Assembly (NCBI GenBank): GCA_030632035.1
Contig: DAOVJZ010000050.1
Coordinates: 1-9,186 of the forward strand
Reading direction: 5' to 3'
DNA length: 9,186 nucleotides
DNA from: Granulosicoccaceae bacterium
Lineage (GTDB): Bacteria > Pseudomonadota > Gammaproteobacteria > DAOVJZ01
Made by a program: the position numbers and the translations under genes. Every line of letters starts with the position of its first letter. Within the stretch, counting starts at the first letter, position 1. Of the stretch, positions 6,159 through 9,186 are shown one piece after another. The notes under the pieces are model-generated. The model searched no databases, was not told where the DNA came from, and worked only from the letters and a program-made list of their open reading frames with translations.

Positions 6159-7307
6159 TTAATTTTCCGATGTATCAATTTCGGCACTTACACCATCTTT
6201 GACACCAGTTTGATCAACAGAGGTAACCACTTGTTGACCGGCTTCCAGTCCGCTAATGACTTCGGTAAATTGCCAGTTGCTTAAACCGGTCTTGATTTGA
6301 GTTTCCATCAGTACGCCATCATCGAATAAATACACTTTGTTATCACCAATAATCGCTTCGGTTGGGACACGCGTGATGTTCTTTTTCGTGTTCAGGATGA
6401 TTTCTGCATCAGCACTGTAACCGGCCAGCAGGCCTTTGATGTTTTCTGGATCCTCAAAATCGATTTCAATATCAACTGTGCGCGCCTGTTTTTCCCGATC
6501 CTGTACATAAGTAGAGATACGACTGACGCGTCCGGCAAAGTTTTTATCAGGAAATGCATCGAGTGTAATGCGTGCCTTCATGCCGGTACGAATGGCGGCG
6601 GCATCGACTTCATCTATCGGGGCGGAGATATACATGCAACGGTTATCTATGAGATCAATTGCAGGGGGAGTGGCGATACCAACAGGAGAGGGTGTGACCA
6701 CTTCACCGAGTTCACCATTGATTTCCGCAACTGTGCCATCAAATGGTGCACGTAGAATTGTGCGTTCGAGTGCGGCAGTCGCTACTTTAATTCTGGCTTC
6801 AGCTTCCTTTTGTGATGCTTTGGCTGCATCACAGGCAGCTTGCTTGGCTCTGGAATCACCGACGGCCTGATCCGTTTTTTCGACCGAGGCAAGCCCTTTC
6901 TTTTGTAATTTAACCAGCCGATCCGCTTCGCGATGTGCAACATCATAGACAATACAAGCTTGTTTAAGGCGTGCTTTGGCTGCAATGGTTTCTTCTTTAG
7001 TAAGCTGTATTTGCGCCTTCATATCTTCATTCCAGAGTTCAAGCAGGATTTGACCCTTTTTGACCTGGTCGCCTTCTTTTACAGGAAGAAAAGAAATTTG
7101 TCCCCCGACAGTGGGTGCCAGTTTTGCACGTTTGCAGGCATTAACGGTACCGGCACGGGTGTTGGCGACAGTGGCTTCTACATCCCCCATCTCAACCGGT
7201 TTTACAAATACAGAAATCGGTTTGGGTCGGGTGCTGTAATAAATTGCACCAGCAATAATTGCAATTATAATAATAAAGAAGAGCCAGAATTTTTTTGATG
7301 TAGACAT
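6159..7307 (-). CDS. MacA/HlyD-type periplasmic adaptor of a tripartite ABC exporter
   Basis: This 382-residue protein is anchored by an N-terminal membrane helix (about 7-25), with the rest in the periplasm. In order come a lipoyl half-motif (60-98, with GGQISFLPVKEGDQVKKGQ), an alpha-helical hairpin (about 98-180, tip near 138-141), the second lipoyl half (about 183-215), a beta-barrel (about 225-310) and a membrane-proximal domain (about 313-375). The hairpin tip carries R130-x3-L134-x6-S141 with D146, the RLS(D) pattern by which AcrA/MacA proteins contact TolC-like channels. Four cysteines (C58, C118, C159, C224) are unusual for a periplasmic adaptor. C118 and C159 lie symmetrically about the tip, so an interhelical disulfide is plausible. 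The gene lies 8 bp after gspM and 2 bp before the ATPase, linking the T2SS genes to the ABC module. No TolC-like gene is in the window. No strong ribosome site is visible, so coupling to gspM translation is likely. Confidence 0.92.
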   Translation of the reverse strand: MSTSKKFWLFFIIIIAIIAGAIYYSTRPKPISVFVKPVEMGDVEATVANTRAGTVNACKRAKLAPTVGGQISFLPVKEGDQVKKGQILLELWNEDMKAQIQLTKEETIAAKARLKQACIVYDVAHREADRLVKLQKKGLASVEKTDQAVGDSRAKQAACDAAKASQKEAEARIKVATAALERTILRAPFDGTVAEINGELGEVVTPSPVGIATPPAIDLIDNRCMYISAPIDEVDAAAIRTGMKARITLDAFPDKNFAGRVSRISTYVQDREKQARTVDIEIDFEDPENIKGLLAGYSADAEIILNTKKNITRVPTEAIIGDNKVYLFDDGVLMETQIKTGLSNWQFTEVISGLEAGQQVVTSVDQTGVKDGVSAEIDTSEN

Positions 7308-7315
7308 ATTTACTT

Positions 7316-7798
7316 TCAGGAACGTTCCAGTGTCAGGCGTGCATTTACAATACCAGTTTCATTCTGTTTATCAATATTAATGCTGGTTATATCTGCACCA
7401 TAACGTATTTGCAGACTTTCGAGCCAGATAATCATTTGATCAAATGGTGCATTTTCCAGCCAGACACGGACGCTGTTATCCTTGTTTTCTTCTACACGCT
7501 TTACACTCTGGCCCATGGCTGAATTCTTTGTGGTTTGTCCAATCATCGCAATCAGGGATTGATCGCGATTAATCGTGCCCGCACCACTCGCGGGACGTAT
7601 ACTTTTGATCAGGCTGGTATTGTTCTTCATCCAGCTCAATGTTTCATTGTGACTATTGACCCGACTGCCGAGCTTCTTGACTTCTTCCAGAAAAGGCGCC
7701 CATAACAATGAATAGACAAGCATGATAACAACGACAATACTGCCGCCAATGACATAATGGCGCTCACGTTCTTCCAGACTGTCGAGCCATTTTTTCAT
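7316..7798 (-). CDS. gspM: Type II secretion system inner-membrane protein GspM
   Basis: GspM is a small bitopic protein of the T2SS inner-membrane platform that partners GspL. The 160-residue product has a short cytoplasmic start (MKKWLDSLEERERHY), one TM helix (about 16-35), a coiled-coil-like stretch (about 37-60) and a periplasmic ferredoxin-like domain (about 80-160). The C-terminal pattern VWLENAPFDQMIIWLESLQ (112-130), followed by G134 and a final LTLERS, is characteristic of the family. Its ATG overlaps the gspL stop as TAATG (1 bp shared), with AAGGTG 7 bases before the start, so GspL and GspM synthesis is coupled as expected for a stoichiometric complex. In many gsp operons gspN follows or the operon ends here; instead the adaptor gene of an ABC exporter begins 8 bp later. 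Confidence 0.93.
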   Translation of the reverse strand: MKKWLDSLEERERHYVIGGSIVVVIMLVYSLLWAPFLEEVKKLGSRVNSHNETLSWMKNNTSLIKSIRPASGAGTINRDQSLIAMIGQTTKNSAMGQSVKRVEENKDNSVRVWLENAPFDQMIIWLESLQIRYGADITSINIDKQNETGIVNARLTLERS

Positions 7799-9018
7799 TA
7801 GCTGGCACCTTCTATTTTGAGTCGTGTGGTCACTTTGTTGTCTTTGGCCGAAGCAGACTGGACTTCAATCGTTAAGCCTGTATCAGTCAAATTCTTTTTT
7901 ACTTTTTCCAGTGTCTGTAAATCATTCAGGACAACTTCCATTTCCATACGCTTGTTTCGGTAGTTAATATTTTTAATTTCAAGACCGGGTATTTTATGTA
8001 GCACATCACCAGTTCGTGCCAGCAAATTAACAAAGCCATTACTTCCTGCTGTGTTACTGGCTCCAAGTGCTTTAAGTTTGCTCTGTACCAGAGAACGAAT
8101 GTTTTTTGCTTTTTTCGAACCCGGGAAAAGTTGTTGATACAGTTGTGTAATCTCTGTATCCAATCTGTTGTATTCATTGTTCAGGTAGAAATACTGTCCT
8201 ACATTGCTGCCAACATGTAACAACAGCAAGATTACACCAGCAATCAGAGCTGGCTTCCATGGTTTTAATGAGCCACTGCCGGATTCTTTAGATGTAAAGG
8301 TTCCCTGCATGAGATTAATAACAGCAGAGCCATTGATGTTACCTGATAAAATTCCGAGAGGATTGTCACCCGTAGAATGTTTGATGATTTCAATATCAAG
8401 TTCGTTAATATTTTCTGGAACGATGGCATTGTCAGACAGAAAAAGATTAATGCGTTCGGGTTTATTATTGCCGTTTTCTGCTAATGCAGTTTGTAACATG
8501 AAAGTAGCATTGGTATCGTCACAACTGAATCCGGTGTTTTTCCCAGTGCGTACATTCATGAAATGGTTTTGAATAACAGCTGACCATTCCTTGCGTTTTA
8601 ATGGTAAGAGCAGGGTATCAGGAATAATGATCTCTGGTGAGATGCCATGTTTATCGAGTACGGCAACCCAGTTTTTCATATATTGCTGGCGGGTAACGGC
8701 AACCGGTGTTGTTTTGTCGGCACCTTGTTTGCCTACGGCAAAGTGCAGAGATTCAACATCCTCAACCAGTTGTTCTTCCAGCGCATAAGGAATGGCCTTG
8801 AGCAGTTGTTTTTTATTTGTGACAGGTAATGAGGCAGAGCGGAGTGTGGTGCTATTACCGGGGATGACCAGTACGACCTGGCGATCACCGCATAGCGGGG
8901 CAATCTTGGTCAGTGCATCATGACCGCTACGGTTGGATGAGGCATCATTACCGGATGCGATCAGCCAGTCGACTTCAGTCTGGTCAGATGGCATGTATAT
9001 GAAAATTCGATCCGTCAT
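7798..9018 (-). CDS. gspL: Type II secretion system protein GspL
   Basis: GspL links the cytoplasmic ATPase GspE to the inner-membrane platform of the T2SS. The 406-residue product has a cytoplasmic actin-like region (1 to about 250), with the typical VVLVIPGNSTTLRSASLPV (48-66) and AIPYALEEQLVEDVESLHFAV (75-95) blocks and the INLMQGTF segment (234-241) just before the membrane. A single TM helix (about 256-276) and a periplasmic domain (about 277-406) follow; the QLFPGSKK segment (296-303) is typical, and the last part (about 335-406) fits the ferredoxin-like fold that pairs with GspM. The length is normal and no motif looks damaged. The start at 9018 has only a weak AGG about 11 bases upstream and lies 32 bp after the gspK stop. 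The gene shares one base with gspM. Confidence 0.94.
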   Translation of the reverse strand: MTDRIFIYMPSDQTEVDWLIASGNDASSNRSGHDALTKIAPLCGDRQVVLVIPGNSTTLRSASLPVTNKKQLLKAIPYALEEQLVEDVESLHFAVGKQGADKTTPVAVTRQQYMKNWVAVLDKHGISPEIIIPDTLLLPLKRKEWSAVIQNHFMNVRTGKNTGFSCDDTNATFMLQTALAENGNNKPERINLFLSDNAIVPENINELDIEIIKHSTGDNPLGILSGNINGSAVINLMQGTFTSKESGSGSLKPWKPALIAGVILLLLHVGSNVGQYFYLNNEYNRLDTEITQLYQQLFPGSKKAKNIRSLVQSKLKALGASNTAGSNGFVNLLARTGDVLHKIPGLEIKNINYRNKRMEMEVVLNDLQTLEKVKKNLTDTGLTIEVQSASAKDNKVTTRLKIEGAS

Positions 9019-9050
9019 ACTCTAAATTACCTGTGAATGCTCTAAACAGT

Positions 9051-9186
9051 CTAATATGAACGACGCTTGCGTGCCAGCGTAAACATTTCTCCCGTGCCTT
9101 TACGGGCCAAAAGACTGGATAGTTTTACAGTGCTGTTACTGATTTCAACCGTGGATTCCAGCCTGAAATAACCACTGCTGATAGAA
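9051..9186 (-). CDS. gspK: Type II secretion minor pseudopilin GspK, C-terminal end (5' part outside window)
   Basis: Reading the minus strand from the window edge, the frame is open for 44 residues and ends at TAG (9053-9051). The peptide contains SGYFRLESTVEISNSTVKL, followed by a basic FTLARKRRSY tail. The SxYFRLE-type block followed by a V-rich strand is the usual C-terminus of GspK, the large minor pseudopilin that sits at the pseudopilus tip with GspI and GspJ. The position immediately before gspL, 32 bp away and on the same strand, agrees with the standard gspJ-K-L-M order. The frame is too short for the ORF threshold but is supported by both sequence and context. The N-terminal prepilin peptidase site lies outside the window. 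Confidence 0.85.
   Translation of the reverse strand, partial: SISSGYFRLESTVEISNSTVKLSSLLARKGTGEMFTLARKRRSY

Larger units (their letters stand above)
3052..9186 (-). other. Putative operon: gspK-gspL-gspM-adaptor-ATPase-permease-permease
   Basis: Seven co-directional genes are separated by 32 bp, a 1-bp overlap, 8 bp, 2 bp, a 4-bp overlap and 19 bp respectively. No gap could hold a terminator plus promoter except possibly the 32-bp one. One transcript, starting right of the window and carrying both T2SS and ABC-exporter genes, is therefore very likely. Spacing is seen directly; co-transcription is inferred. Confidence 0.8.

Noticed and set aside
6568..7298. Open frames on the + strand opposite the adaptor gene
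   Set aside because: They mirror the adaptor coding sequence and have no family features.
8204..8829. Open frames on the + strand opposite gspL
   Set aside because: GspL is strongly supported on the other strand, and these frames look like antisense shadows.

Overview
The window reads as a piece of a gammaproteobacterial chromosome, with near-50% GC housekeeping genes, a gammaproteobacterial-style RlmD and a classical type II secretion (T2SS) gspK-gspL-gspM order. The genus cannot be fixed from the sequence; an environmental, Chromatiales-like lineage is a guess.

Left part (1-1683, + strand): the 3' end of a PolB-related 3'-5' exonuclease gene is followed almost at once by rlmD, the 23S rRNA m5U1939 methyltransferase. 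They probably form one transcription unit; three consecutive in-frame stop codons separate them.

Middle (1684-3051): an AT-rich island holds one exported protein gene (1841-2959, + strand). It has a signal peptide, an unrecognised N-terminal region of about 200 residues and a C-terminal staphylococcal-nuclease-like (SNase) domain. The two arginines that normally serve catalysis appear to be replaced. The island is bracketed by inverted copies of an intergenic repeat that share a perfect 18-bp core, one copy touching the rlmD stop codon and the other touching the stop of the convergent permease gene. This suggests a late insertion or a repeat-associated accessory gene.

Right part (3052-9186, - strand): seven tightly packed genes read right to left as gspK (3' end only), gspL, gspM, a MacA/HlyD-type periplasmic adaptor, a MacB/LolD-type ABC ATPase, and two paralogous MacB/FtsX-type permeases. 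Junctions range from a 4-bp overlap to a 32-bp gap, so co-transcription is very likely. The ABC module sits where gspN, the optional last gene of many gsp operons, would be expected. Both systems take substrates from the periplasm to the outside: T2SS through its secretin, and MacAB-like pumps through a TolC-type channel. The adaptor keeps the R-x3-L-x6-S hairpin-tip motif used to dock on TolC. It also carries two cysteines placed symmetrically about the hairpin tip that could form a disulfide staple. The linked T2SS and tripartite ABC exporter is the most interesting system here. No RNA gene, transposase or CRISPR array was seen.
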